Below, one piece after another: positions 45,448-57,790 of a DNA stretch of 64,000 nt; positions within the stretch are counted from its first letter, which is position 1; each line of letters opens with the position of its first letter. Source of the stretch: Edaphochlamys debaryana (taxonomy: Eukaryota; Chlorophyta; Chlorophyceae; Chlamydomonadales); NCBI GenBank assembly GCA_016858145.1, contig JAEHOE010000097.1, positions 248,001 to 312,000 of the forward strand, written 5' to 3'. The notes under the pieces are model-generated. The model was not told the DNA's origin. It saw only the letters and a program-made list of their open reading frames with translations, and did no database searches. The position numbers were made by a program, and so were the translations under genes.

Positions 45448-46704
45448 CCAAAGCTCAGCTGCCGGCGGAACATGATTGGCATGGGTTGGCGCCCGCCGGC
45501 CGTCGGGCTTGGTTGCCAAACACCGTAACCCCCGGTGGAGACCAGCATCTCCCGTCCCAAATCAGCGCACGCTGCACCATTAAACGTGTCTGCGCCTGCG
45601 CTAGACTCCCATGGCCGAGCTGCTCCGGCGCCGAACACAAAGCGGCAGAGACTGCCGTGCCAGAATATCAAGCTAGCTGGAGTCATAACTGCAGCCCGCT
45701 GCTCAGCCCGCTGCTCAAGAGCAGGGGCCGGGGCCGGGGGAGATTTAGCCCCGACGCTCCCCTCCCCCGCTGATCGATGCACCAGTTTACACGGATGGGT
45801 TGATAACGTCTCATGCGCAGGAACCCCGCTCCTTGCGACGCCCGGCGAGAAAAGGCTTCTGAGCCATGTGGCTCGAAGTATCGCGCACCTTTGCCGACTA
45901 CTCGCTGCGCCAAAGCAGCGTCAAGCTAGACTCCTATGGGATGCCTCCTGCTGCACGGCTCCCGCGGTCCCGCGCCTCGCCAATCGCTCCAGGCGCCACC
46001 GCTGCGCCTATCGCCTGTGTCTCGTTTAATGTATCCTTGTAACGATAGATTTTATCATTGTCGAACGGACATGTCAAGAGCGACAATAGAGCGGCAAGCC
46101 CGCTCGGGCAGACTGGTAACAAGCGTAGCACCTTAGGTAGTTGGTTGTTTGCAAATAGGGGTGTAATAACGTGCGGGCACGCGGCGGACTGAGCTGGCTG
46201 GCGCGGAAACAGCGATCGAGCCCATCGCCGCGACCTTTCCCGCGGACCTGAACCCGGCGCAGGCGGACGGGCTGCAAGTCATAGACAAAGGCAGCTCTCC
46301 CCTGCATACTGTCCCTAAGAACACGAGAAGCCGACGTTTTGTCGCAAACGCGGCAATCGTTCTTTCGGCTGCCCGCTCTTGCCCAACACCCCAACGCCTG
46401 CTGCGGACCGCTGAACAAGCTGATTCACGTAGATCTACGACTTCACAGCTTGGCACCTTGCAGCTGCGGGGCCCACAACAGGCCCTTTGCCCCTGAGAAG
46501 CAGCGAGCTTCAGAGCTCGATCCTCCTGAACTGCTAGGAAGACTCTGGTCGTCTTCCTCGGAAGGCCCGCGGACGGTGGACACTGCGAACACACTCAGCT
46601 TCCCGCGTGTCGGCCATCGACGCCAGCGCACACCCCGCCCAGGCCAACCCGCAGCCCCCAGCACCTAGACAGCCGGCCCCGGCCCCAGACCCAGCGCCAC
46701 AGCC
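45448..46704. promoter_or_regulatory. Divergent spacer between TIR-LRR and PDCL3 genes
   Basis: The two genes start away from this stretch, so it should hold both promoters and 5' UTRs. An AT-rich island (about 46025-46075) stands out. TGTAA occurs on the + strand at 46034 and 46162 without a recognised gene before it. A 164-codon + frame (45535-46029) lacks protein-like features. Confidence 0.45.
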
Positions 46705-49488
46705 ATGACGGAATACCACACCGTCTATAAAGGGCCCGAGGGCGAGACGACGCAGTGGGAGGACATCCAGCGTCGGCTAGGTGTGTGCCACAACGTGCTC
46801 TCCCGCCTTGCCCCCTCCAGTGTGAACCCCCTTGGGGCAGTGGAGGCAGAGGGGTCACAGTCAGGCACTGCTGGGGGGGGCCCGTGCATCTGGCTGTAGG
46901 CGGCAGACGAGCCGGGGTGAGGGCAGAGGCGTCGGCGCGGTGTCCAGCGGGGCGTGGTTGCGGCCACCTCCCAGTCGGGCCTAGCCGGGGCCCAAGCCTC
47001 CCATCCTCAACTTGACTAAGCCAAGCCCCACTATCCCCCACATACAAACCCGTACCGCCCTTCATGTAACACCACGAACCTCCGACCTCCCTTGTTCCCA
47101 AACCTCCCCACCCGCCGACCTCCCTCCTTCCTCCCCACACGGCCCCTTTGCCCCCCCCCCTCCCCCTCCACCCTTCCCCCCCCGCCCAGGCAACCTGCCC
47201 CCCAAGGCCCCCGTCTGGAAGCCCGACCCCTACGCCCCGCAGCAGGAGGTCCGCCGGGACGCGGCCTGGGTGGCGGGGGCGGACGAGGCGGCGCTGAGGG
47301 AGGAGGGCGCCGAGGCCTTCGAGGACGACCGCTTCCTGGAGGAGTACCGGTGAGCGGTTGGCGGTTGGCGGTTGCCGGCTGGTTGGCGGTTGCTGGGCGG
47401 TGGGTGGTCAATGATTGGCTGGCGGTTTGGCGAGTGACGGGCGGTGTGGACACCCTAGATGATAGGCGAAGCCCTGGAGCGAAACGGGGACCAGGTCACG
47501 GCCAGGGGGGCACGCCCGAACACCCCTCATCCCCACCCGAATCGTTGGCTACCGGCGGCATGGGATATGGGTAGATCTCAAGGAGCTCTTTGGAGCGGAG
47601 GCGCAAAGTGTCTTTGCGGGGTTTCGGGTCATGACAAGCGACGACACTCTGTTCCTATCCCCGCCCTCCGCCCCTCCATCGCCAGCCAGCAGCGCATCCA
47701 GGAGCTGCAGTTGGCACGTCCCGGTGCCATGACACGAACACACCCTCCTTCAACCCCTTACCCCCCGCCCCCTTCCCCACCCCTCTCAACCCGCCTCAAG
47801 CCAGCGGCGCGTCCAGGAGCTGCTGATGGCACGGCCATGACACGAACACACCCTCCTTCAACCTCTTACCCCCCCGCCCCCTCTCCCCCCAGCCAGCGGC
47901 GCATCCAGGAGCTGCAGGTGGCCGCCGCTCGGCCCCGCTTCGGCGCCGTTGAGCTCATCCGCGGCAGCGAGTGGGCGCAGAAGGTCACCAACGCGGGGCC
48001 GGACGTGTGGGTGGTGGTGCACCTGTTTAAGGACGGGTGAGCAGGGCGGGGCGGGGAGGGGCGGGGCGGGGAGGGGAGGGGGGTGAGGGGAGGGGGGTGA
48101 GGGGAGGGCCGACGGGGAGGGTTGAGAGGGGAAAGGGGGACGTGTAGGGTGAGGCTGGGACGGTGGGAGGGGAAGGAGAAAGGCGCGGGTTGCTGCCGTT
48201 AGGGCCCGGGCTCCCCCTCTCCCGCTCTCAACCCACCCGCAACCCCCACCCCACCCTCACACCCCAACCCTCCACCACAGGCACCCCGGCTGCGGCCTGC
48301 TCCAGCAGTGCCTGGACGAGCTGGCCGCCAAGTACCCCTCCACCAAGTTCCTGCGCATCGTGGCCACCGACGCCATCCCCTCCTACCCGGACGCCAACCT
48401 GCCCACCGTGCTGCTGTACCACGACACGCAGTGCCTGCAGGTGTGAAGGGCTGCTGGCCCCGTGGCCGTAGCGCGTAAAGCGGGCCCAACAGAGCGAGAA
48501 GCATTCTAGTTCGGGGTGGGGGTGAAGGGGGGTAGAGGGGGGTACAGGGGGTATGGTGCTTTTGGGGGGGAGGAGGGGGTCCGCGTGGGGCTGCAAGCCG
48601 AGGGGTTGTGTGCTGGCCCCATGTTTGTAGCGAGTAGGGCGGACCGAAAGGAGCGGGAAGCGCGTCTGTGGAGGGGCGGGAGGGGTTTACAGGGGAAGGG
48701 TGCTCTTGTCAGGGTGCCGGGGGTAGAGGTTGGCCTCGCAAGAGCATTGGGAACGTGAGTTTAGGGAAACCTGCAGGAGAGGGGGGTTCACGAGGAGGCT
48801 TGGTTGACGGCAATGCGGCTGGCGGGTGTCAGGCTGGGAGGCACGTGCTTGGGGTCCGGCGGCCTCATGCCCCCCTTCACCCATGCCTCCCCCTATGATG
48901 CTCCCCACGCAGAATGCTGTGGGGCTGGGCGTGTTCGGCGGCGCCAAGCGGATAACGCCGGAGCAGGTGGGGGAATGGACAGTGGAGCGATGGGGCGACA
49001 AGGTATTTTGGCACCATACGGAGGCCAGTGGTAGCGTTGCCTACTATTGCGTTGCCTACTATTGCCCAGGTTGTCCTCCCCGCCCCCATCTCACGCCCCT
49101 CTCTGCGCTCCGCCCCCGCCCCAGGTGGCCATGGTGCTCAACACGTGGGGCCCGCTCTGCCTCACAGCTGACGAGGACGAGCAACACGCGCAGAAGGCGC
49201 AGGTGGGGGCGGCCGCAACCCGGAGTGGCGCTCGGGGTGGGGGTTTGGAAGCGGTGTGCCGGGTCAGGGGTGACCACAGGGCACAGGCTTGGCGTGCACG
49301 CGGGCAAGGCCAAGGAGACAACAAGCGAAGCGGGCTAAAAGGCACGCGCTCGCCTCCGCTCGCGCCCCTCCCCCCCTTCCTCCACCCTCCCCTCCCCCCC
49401 CCAGATCAAGGCGCTGGTTGCCCGCATGGTGGATCGGAAGGCCGAGGCCCGGGACGAGGGGGACGAGAGCTCGGACTTCGATGACTGA
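46705..49488 (+). CDS. PDCL3: Phosducin-like protein, PDCL3/PhLP2 group
   Basis: Exons are 46705-46780, 47190-47349, 47893-48036, 48281-48440, 48913-48966, 49125-49202 and 49405-49488, encoding 251 residues, close to the usual family length. The N-terminal signature TTQWEDIQRRLGNLPPK is typical of the PDCL2/PDCL3 group. A thioredoxin-fold domain follows: AVELIRGSEWAQKVTNAG, VWVVVHLFKDG, FLRIVATDAIPSYPDANLP and TVLLYHDTQ, then GLGVFGGAKRI. The acidic C-terminus ends in DESSDFDD. The group are CCT/TRiC co-chaperones assisting actin and tubulin folding, relevant in a flagellate. The intron before exon 3 carries two extra partial copies of the exon start (47686-47710, 47801-47825). Confidence 0.93.
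47686..47917 (+). repeat. Triplicated splice-acceptor/exon start in PDCL3
   Basis: The 25-bp start of exon 3 (encoding QRRIQELQ) at 47893-47917 has close copies at 47686-47710 and 47801-47825. Shared flanking sequence (ATGACACGAACACACCCTCC) follows the first two. Only the third gives the full exon. Confidence 0.85.
48441..48670 (+). repeat. Partial tandem repeat in PDCL3 intron 4
   Basis: A segment beginning CTGGCCCC and including GTAGCG and GAAGC blocks near 48453-48505 is repeated with changes near 48613-48661. It starts with a 15-base match to the dispersed repeat at 5269 and 40057. Confidence 0.4.
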
Positions 49489-50023
49489 TGGGGTGGGGGG
49501 CAGCGGGTGGTGCAAGGGAGAGGGAGGGGGGGCGGGGTGCTGGGTGGTGGTGTGCCCAGACTTCGATGGGGAGAGGTGGGGCAGGGGGTGAGGGGCCGCA
49601 GCTGGGTGGTGGGTGGTGGGCAGGTGGACAGGGGCGGGTGTGTGGGGTGGTGGGGGTGGTGCAGGTTGGCGCTTGGGCGGCAGGAGGCGGGGGGGACAGG
49701 ATCAGGAGGCCGGGCGTCCGGACGGGACAGCTCAGGCTCGCAGAAGCAGGTTGGCATGCTGGGGGGGGGGGCGGGGGCTCGGTGCGTTGGAACTTAGGGC
49801 CCCAGGGCTTGGGGGCGGTCTCGAGGAGGGTGCTGGCTGGGGAGGACGTTCTCCAGATGACCCGCGGGGCAATGCAGTGGACCTGAGCGCGGGCTGCTCG
49901 ACACAACGCGCTGAGGCGCAAACAGTAACCCACCTTTGCTCTCTAGCTTCCGATGCGCCCTGAAGGTTCCCCTGCCTATATGCCCCGCACAGCAGCCGCT
50001 TGTGCCCCTAGCGCCGGCGCCCT
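49489..50023 (+). other. 3' UTR / promoter spacer
   Basis: G-rich sequence after the PDCL3 stop, then a less skewed stretch before the next ATG. No gene and no TGTAA signal were seen. A weak TATAT string lies at about 49977. Confidence 0.45.
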
Positions 50024-53000
50024 ATGCCCACGCCGGGGCTCGCGCAGTGGCTTGGCTTCACGCAGCGACGCAACCGCGAGGCGCTGAGGGCGCGAGAGAG
50101 GCAGCGACAAGAAGAACAACAACAGGAGGAGGAGGAGCGGCAGACGTTCTACGAGCCTGCTGCGGAGGGCGCGCTCTCGGAGCCGCTGCTGCCTGCAGCG
50201 CAGCCCACGCGCTTCTTCTCCGCGACTTCTGACATCGAGCAACAACAGCAGCAGCAACAAGGCGAGGCTCGGCAGCAGCTAGCGCGAGGGCGAGGCGAAC
50301 AGGAGCAAGAACCGAAGGCCGCGCTCCCGAGCTCCCTACGCGGCGCCACGCCGTTCGACACCGCCGCTTCGCTACAGCACCACCACCTCTACTCCCATCC
50401 GCACCCGCTGCCACACCGCTCCAGCGCCCGAGCAGCCGCAGCCCCCCGGCCCCCGGCTGCGACCCCCGCGCCTCCACCCCCCGCGCCGCCCAGCGCTCCA
50501 ACCAAGGGCGCGGCGCAAGCGGCAATGCCGGCCTCCCACGTTTCCCACACGGGCGGCGGCGGGGCGCGGGCCCGTCGCGGCCCCGGCCCCGCCCACGGCC
50601 CCGGCCCCGGCGGTCCCACCAGCGGTGAACCCGAAGACGCTGGGGGCGGGGGCGTGTTCGCCGGCCCCGGCTGCGGCCCCGCTTTCCTGGGCACTCTGTC
50701 GCTGCCGCCCGGGTGGGGTCTGGCGCATTCGGGTCCCCCGGCGGCGCAGGCGGCCGGGGCCGGGGCTGGGGCCGGTGGGGCCGCGGGGGGGCTCCGGGAG
50801 GGCCCCGTGCGGCGGCCAACGCTGCAGGCGGACTCGGGCCGGTGGTGAGCTGGGGTGGGGAGGGGGAAGGGGTGGGCAGGATGGGTGGGTGGGGTGGGTG
50901 CTGAAAGCTTACAGGCGATCAGGGCCGTAGGCCCGCTCGAAACCGCCCAGCAAACCCGCCGCCCGGCGGTTGCTTAGTCCTGGGGTGGGTGGGCAGGATG
51001 GTTGGCTGGGGTGGTTGGGCGGGTGGACGGTCAACGTGCACTGCTTCTATTTCTGCGCGTGCCTGGCCCCTAGGCCTCTGCATCCGACCGGCCACCTCCC
51101 CGTTCCACCGCCGCAGGGACCCCCACCCCGACTCGGGGCACGGCCTGCAGCCCCACCCCTTCCCCCATCCCCACCCTCACGCTTCCCCGGGCGGCAGCGG
51201 AGGCAGCCTCCGCACCTGGAGTGCCGGGCCCAGGGGCCTGAGCGGGCCCAGCGATGGAGGAGGGGAGGGTGGGGGTGCCTCACGAAACCATGTTTGCTGA
51301 CAAACCCCTTTCCAACCTTCCCTCCCTCTCCCCCACCCCCACCCCCAGGTGGACCGGCACCAGCTGGTGGCCCACATGGGCATCGCCTACAGAGACCTGC
51401 GGGCCATAGACCCGGCGGTGCGTGTGTGTAGGGGGGGAGAGGGGGAAACCAGTGAAGGGGGGTGCATGGGCCTGGCAGGGCCCGGCGGTGCTTGTGTGGA
51501 GAAGGAGGCACGGCCTTCTGGCAGGAGGGAGGCTCCTCTGCCGCCGCTGCACAGGTCGCCCTGGCCTCGTCCCTCCAACCTCCCGTGTGCCCCTCTCGCT
51601 CGCGCCCCTCTCGTCGACCGTCCCTGCCCCCCCTGTCCCCCCCCCCTCCAGCTGCCCATCCCCACCCCCACCTCGCTCCTCATCCGAGAGCGGGCGCTGG
51701 TGGTCAACCTGGAGACAGTGCGCATGATCATAGGGGCGGACCAGGTGGGGGGAGCCGGGGAGGAAGGGGGGGTGGAAGACATCAACGAAGCGAAGCGCTT
51801 GGTTGTGGCGTAGGGCGTGTTCCGCGGAGGGGAGGGAGGGGAGGGAGGGGGGCTAAACTCAGTCGCGGCGGCTGGCAGGTGCTGTCAAACACTGCATAAG
51901 GGCGGACCTGGTGGGGTTAGAAGACATCAACGAAGCGAAGCGCTTGGTGGGGTGTGCGGGCTTGGAGCAAGGCGGGGAAGGGGCAGGCGGGGTCCCCGGG
52001 GTGAACCGAAGCACCACACGAAACCCTTGAACATGCCCCCTGCAGGTCTACGTGCTGAGCGTGCAGCACCCCTGCGATGGCGACGGCCGCCTGCCGGGCG
52101 GGTACGGCACGTACGGCAGCCCGGGCCCGGGGTCCAGCTCGCACGGGCCCGGGTGCGGCGGCGGCGGCCCGTACGGCGGCGGCGGCGGGTCCGTGTGTGA
52201 CTGTGTACAACATGAGCCGCTGCGGTGCCCCTTCATCGCCGCACTGTGCGCGCGGCTGAGGTGGGCACGGGGTTGTGGGCTCGGGTTGTGGGCCTTGGTG
52301 GGCGATGGTGGGCGATGGGCGATAGGGTGCGGCGGGGCGTGGGTGACCAAGAAGGCGACGGGAGGGTGCGTAAGACGCTGATGGGGCAGCCGTGGTATGG
52401 AGAGGGTGCCTTATTGAGGCCGTTCCGGGCAAGGGCCCCTGCTAAGCGTCCTCTGCGATGGTGGGTGTGCCCCGCCCCGCCCTCCCCTCCCCCCCTGCAG
52501 CGCCGTCACGGACCCACTGGTGGCCGCCGAGGCGGCGGCCGCTAACGGCCACAACGGCCACAACGGTAATGGCAACGGTATCAACCGAAACGGCAACGGC
52601 GGCGGTAACGGCAACGGAGGCAACGGCAATGGAGGCGGCCGAAGCAGCAGCGGCGGCCTGCTCAAGGGCAATTGCGGTGGGTGGCTGGGGCTGTTCTTGG
52701 CTCACTCCGGGGTCTCTTTCTGCGCTTGTACCATACGTGTGAGTTTTAACCTCACATCCTGACCTCGCCGCGTGACCTTGACCCCGTCTCTGTGCTGACC
52801 ACAGGCAGCCACCCCCAGGGCGGCCCGCCCCGCGCCGCCACCTCCACCCCTCCGCCCTCCCTAGCTCACACTGCGGCCTCCGCTGCCGCCGGCACCGACC
52901 AGCGACCGCCGCCGCCACCCGTCGCTACCCCCACCGCCGCCTCAGCGGCGGCGGGCCTCGCCGACCCAACCGACAGCTCCAGCGGCGGCGGAAGCAGCAG

Positions 53001-56000
53001 CAGTGACGGCAGCAGTGGCAGCGGCAGCAGCAGCGGCGGCGGCGGAAGCGGCGGCGGCGGCGGCGGCGGTGATGACGGCGGCAGCGGCAGCCCGTTCAAG
53101 ACTCCTTTCGGCGACCACCTCCGACACACCCCCACGCCGCCGCCGCTGGAAGCCGGCGTGGGTCGCCCGCCGCACCCCCCTCACCCCCACCTCCACCCCG
53201 CCCGAGACCCCCACGACGCATCCCACCTCCCCGCCGCCCCCAGCCGCCTCAGCCACCCCCTCCGCGGCAGCACCGTCGGCGGCGGCGGCGGCGGCGGCAG
53301 CGGCACCATCGGCAGCGGCAGCGGCGCCGCCACCGGCCGCCGCTGGCCCCGCCTGGGCCGCATGAGCACGCTGACGCGGCGGCGGTCCGTCGCGCTGGCG
53401 GCGGCGGTGGCGGCGGAGGCGGAGCGTCGCGAGGCGGCGGAGGCGGCGGCAGCGGAGGCGGCGGCGCTGGCGGCGGCGGCAGAGGAGGAGGAGATTTCCA
53501 GGGGCCGAGGGCTTGGGTGAGGAACAGGGGAGCAGTGGCACACGGATAGGATGTGCGGAAGCCTTGCTGGTACCCTCTGTTGGACCCATACGACTTGGCC
53601 CTGCACGCAGATCTGCGCCCCGACCCGTGCCGCACCCGCCTCCCCGGCCCCCTGCACCACCGCCCACCCAGCCGCCGCCGCCGCCGCTGCAGCGGCACGA
53701 GGCCCGTGGTGGCGGCGGCGGCGGCGGCCGATTGCTGACTGGCGGCGGCGGCGGCGGCGGCGGAGGGGAGGTGCGGGGCGTTGACGAAGGCTACGTGGCC
53801 CCCTCGCTTGCCAGGTGAGCTTACAGATGGGGCCATGCTGCTAGGCGCCTCTTGTTAGCAACTATTTGCGCGAGCCGCTTCCTTGCTCGTGATTCTCGTT
53901 GCGTGAGAGGCACACTGGGGAAACCCAGACCCCAGTTCTGATCCACAGGGCGGGCCCGACCTGTGCTCATCCGTGACCCCCAGGCGCACCGGCGGCGGCG
54001 GCCCCGCCGGCGGCGGCGGCAGTGGCGGCGGCGAGGGGCTGCTGGATCTGGAACTGCCGTACGAGCTGCGGGCCCTGGAGGCGGGGCTGTGGGAGGCCGT
54101 ACGGCTGCTGGACATGCAGGTGTGGGGGGGGGGGTAAGGGAAGGTGCGGGAAGGAGGGACTGGTGGTAGAGTCGAGGAGGGGAAATCTTCCCTTCCCTTC
54201 CCTTCCCTTCCCTTCCCTTCCATTCCATTCCCTTCCCCTCCTCCGCTCAAGCTTAGTGAGCACAGGAAAGCCCTGATGAGGGCTAGTGGGCTGTGCCGAC
54301 AGGCACGGTTGGGCACTGACCAAACTCAGGCATTACTTCCCGCTTGTCAGGTGGTGTGGCTGGAGCTGCACGTGCCCCTCCCCCCCTCCTCCTCCCTCCC
54401 ACCACCCCCCCCTCCCCCTTCCCCCCTCCCCTCCTCCCCCCCCTGTCAGGTCGTGTGGCTGGAGCTGCACGTGCCCCGCGCCGCCGACGCCCTCACGCGG
54501 GGCGTCAACCCGGGGCGCCTGGAGCGCGTGCGCGAGGCCAAGCGGGCGCTCAAGGGGGTGGGGGGGCGGGCGCGGCGGCTGGCGGCGGCGCTGGAGGGAG
54601 TGCTGGAGGACGATGACGATATGCTGGTGGGTGGGGGGGCGGGGAGGGAAGGGGGAAGAGGAGGGGGAGGGGGGGGGGGCAAGGGGGGGAGCGCAGACGG
54701 CGGCGGAGGCAAGGTGCAAGAGGCTCCGAGCCGTCAAGTCCAGCCTCAACCGACAAGTGAGGACCAACTGCCAACTGCCAACTGTTATCCGCCCGGGTCG
54801 CTGCCCGCAGGACATGTACCTGGGCCGTCGCGCCGTGATGGAGGGGGAGCTGCCGGGCGAGTGGCGCCTGCCGCCGGGCCTGGGCCTGCCTGGCGGCGCC
54901 GCCAGCGACGGCGCTGACGGCGGCGGCGGCGGCGGACCTGGCGGCGGCGGGCCGCCGCCAGCGTGGCTGGCCGGCGGCGGCGGCGGCAGGGGCGCGGGGG
55001 CGCCGACGGGCCCGTTGGATGGGGTGGAGGAGGCGACGGAGGAGCCGTCAGAGGAGCTGACGGAGGCGGGCGGCGGCGAGCAGGAGGGAGACGTGGAGGC
55101 GCCGCCGCCGCCGCCGCCGCCGGAGGTGTCCGCACGGCGCCTGCCCGAGCACCCGGCAGACCTGTACTCCCCCTTCGGCAGCGGCAGGCTGCAGCAGGCC
55201 CCGATCCCGCCGCCGCCGCCGCCGCCACCCCTGCAAGCATTGCCTCCGACGACGGTTGAGGATATCCACATTCCGCCGGCGCTGTCGGCGGCTGTGGTCG
55301 GGCCGCTGGCGGAGGCGGCGTTTCGGCGGCGGGAGCGGCAGCGGCGGCGCCGTCGGGCCTCTGCCGCGTCCTCCGCCGACAGCGACGGCGGCGGCGGCGG
55401 CGGCGCGCGCAGCAGCCTGGGCCCCTCCGTCAGTCGGGCGGGCAGCACCGCCGACAGCGAGGGCGGGAGCAGCTCCAGGTGGGGACTGAGGGGTGGTGGT
55501 GGTTGGGCGGCCCTGAACCCGCCCTGTGCCCGCACCCCGGCCCATCCGCCCATGGGTCGTTTCCTTGCCTCTTGGCCCCCCAGTGAGCGCACCAGCGATT
55601 GGGCCGTGCGGCTGGGCCGGGGCGGAGGCGAAGGTGCGCGGATGGGCCGGGGCTAGGGCTGGGCGGGAGACGTCGACGCGGTTCGTGCACGGTTGCGCCT
55701 GGGCACCCGATCTGCGCAGCCGTTTGGGCTGTCAGGCCCTCTGTTCTTCGCCTTTAGTACCTGCCGCCACACCTCCCCAGGCTCCGTCCGCGCCAACCCA
55801 CATGACGTGGAGGACGTTGAGAACCTGCTCGAGTTCTACTTCGTTCAGGTAGGGCGGGTGGAGGGGTGGTAAGGCGTGGTGCGAGGTGCATGTGTGTCAC
55901 TGTCACTGTGCGGAGCGTCGGGTCTTGGCCCTCCTGGGCCCCCCGGCCGTTTCCCCACTTCAGAGTCACTGCGTCGCCCCATGTCGCTGTGTCACTGCCA

Positions 56001-57137
56001 CTCGGAGCGTCGGGCCTTGGCCCTCTGCACACGTCCAGCCCCCCCGGGCGTTTCCCCACTTCCCTTGCCCCAACCCTCCCTCCCCAACGTGTACCCCTCC
56101 CCCCTCCCAACCCCCGCAGGTCCAGGCTCTGCTGGGGCGGCTGGAGGCCCTGACGGAGCGCATCGACGACACGGAGGACCTGGTCAACATAGACCTAGAC
56201 AATAGGTGGGGGGAGAGGGGAGGGGCAGAGGAGGGAGGGAGGGAGGGAGGGAGGGAGGCGGAGGGAGGGATGGGAATGGGAGGACAGTAGAGGGTTGCAT
56301 GGGCGGCGAGTCGACGCGTGATCCGCCCGTGCAAGACCCATCCTATCCCCACCCTCCGGCCCCCACGGTACCCCCCCCCCCAGGCGCAACCAGATTGTGG
56401 GCATCGACCTGGTGGTTACCTCGGTCACCCTCATGTTCACTTTCATAACCTCGGTGGCGGGTGAGGGGGGCGGGTGAGGGGGGCGGGTGAGGGGGGCAGC
56501 AGGGAGGGCCTGGGTCACTTGGTGAGGTGGGTACGTCAGGCAACAGCGGGGGGGCTCTAGGTACAGCAAGGCACATCTTCGCATCCTGCGGGTGTGGCGG
56601 AAGTTGCTGGGAGCCGGGAGGACGGCAGGGCAACAGGGAGGGCTGTGCATGCCTGAACCCGCTCCACTGCTGCTCCACCTTCCTGCTCTCATCCGCACGC
56701 GCTGTGTCCCTGACGCGCGTGTCCTTAACTTCCCCAGGGGCGCGTCCTTCCCCATCCCTCTTCCCCTCCTCCCCCGCACCACACCCTCCACCCCTCCCTC
56801 CACCTCCACCCCCAAAGGTATCTTCGGCATGAACATGCTCAACACGCTGGAGGAGTCCTACACCGCCTTCCTCACCACCACCGCCGCCTCCTTCGCGGGG
56901 GGCCTGGCCATGTCAGCCGCCTTCCTGGCCTTCGTGGCCAACCGCCGCTTACTAATGCTGGACGGAGCGGGTGGCGGCGGGGGCTCGGGGTGGCTGCTGG
57001 CGGGGTGGGGCCTGGGCTCGGGCCGGGGCGGGGCGACGGGCAGGCGAAAGGCGGGGGGTGGAGGGGGAGCGGGGTGGGATGAGGAGGACGAGGACAGCGC
57101 GTGGGGCGGCGGGCCGGTGTGGGGGAAGGGCGCGTGA
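50024..57137 (+). CDS. Oversized MRS2/CorA-type magnesium transporter
   Basis: Sixteen exons: 50024-50844, 51117-51291, 51349-51417, 51652-51744, 52046-52260, 52501-52676, 52805-53516, 53611-53814, 53984-54119, 54450-54626, 54811-55478, 55584-55633, 55781-55848, 56120-56205, 56384-56460 and 56818-57137, encoding 1,348 residues. Family blocks appear in MRS2 order: AYRDLRAIDP, LLIRERALVVNLETVRMIIG, LPYELRALEAGLWEAV, the LEDDDDML-DMYLGRR pair, DDTEDLVNIDLDNRRNQ, a first membrane helix, the GMN signature in GIFGMNM (about residue 1246) and a second membrane helix. Family length is usually 400-450 residues. The excess comes from Gly/Asn/Pro/Ala-rich inserts in exons 1-2, 6-8 and 11. Mg2+ uptake as a pentamer in an organelle membrane is family knowledge. 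The exon 2 donor (CAT/GTTTGC) is weak and that junction is uncertain. Confidence 0.9.
54186..54240 (+). repeat. (CCCTT)n-like simple repeat in MRS2 intron
   Basis: About 50 bases of CCCTT/CCATT pentamers in the intron before exon 10. Confidence 0.8.
54345..54477 (+). repeat. Duplicated acceptor and exon start before MRS2 exon 10
   Basis: 54345-54378 and 54444-54477 differ at one base. Each contains a TGTCAG acceptor followed by codons for VVWLELHVP. The offset of 99 bases keeps the frame open, so use of the first acceptor would insert 33 residues. Confidence 0.85.
56229..56268 (+). repeat. (GGGA)n simple repeat in MRS2 intron
   Basis: A short GGGA tetramer array just inside the intron after exon 14. 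Confidence 0.8.
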
Positions 57138-57743
57138 AGGGGCCCGGTATGGCCTTTGGTGGCGCGGCTGTTGTTCCGTCCAGTGACTGGGACAAGCTGC
57201 AGGGCCCGGCTATCGACTGCTGTCTTCTGCATGGGGGATTGGGAGTGGAAGTGTATGCAGTTGCTAGGTGTGAACGGTTGGCTGCAGACTGCTGCACTTG
57301 AGTCGTGAGGAGAGGCGTTGCGCTAGGTGCCTGGTGACAAGGGCTGGTCACTTCAGGTGGTGACTCAGTCGTTGCGCCGTCGGCAGCAGTGGAGGGCGGT
57401 AAAGGGTTGGATCTGTGGAGAAGGGTTAGGATGCTACGCTGCTCTTCGGAGGGAACCCCAGGGACAGGAAGCAAGGGTTCGGCCAGGGGCAGCGGGCCCA
57501 CGGCAGGCCCTAGCGGGCTGCCATGCGACGGGCTTTGACTATCGCCTCATGAAGTGCTTCCGTAAGAGACGCCCTCACCTCTGTCGTTACCGGTATCACA
57601 CAGCCACTAGCCTGTGGTGAGTAAGTTCCCGACGTTCCCACAAACCTGTGGGTGGTGGAGGTGTGTTTGGGCGGGCGGGGAAAGTCAGGAGCTGTCCTGC
57701 ACAAGCGCGGGTTCTTTTGCCACCCGCGGCCGCTCTGTTCCTG

Positions 57744-57748
57744 TATAA
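57744..57748 (+). promoter_or_regulatory. TATA-like element of COQ2
   Basis: TATAA in a locally AT-rich patch, suitably placed upstream of the ATG at 57814. Confidence 0.45.
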
Positions 57749-57785
57749 TCACTTATAACTGGTACCTGCAGAACAACGCCTCAAC

Positions 57786-57790
57786 TGTAA
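57786..57790 (+). terminator. Candidate TGTAA polyadenylation signal (MRS2 gene)
   Basis: TGTAA lies 650 bases after the MRS2 stop but within the probable COQ2 leader, so it may be coincidental. Confidence 0.3.

Noticed and set aside
45535..46029. 164-codon + strand open frame in the TIR-LRR/PDCL3 spacer
   Set aside because: No recognisable features, overlaps the probable 5' UTR of the leftward gene and lacks introns, unlike every supported gene of this size here.
54333..55592. 419-codon minus-strand open frame
   Set aside because: It is antisense to MRS2 exons 10-12 and entirely low-complexity. The + strand carries the family motifs.
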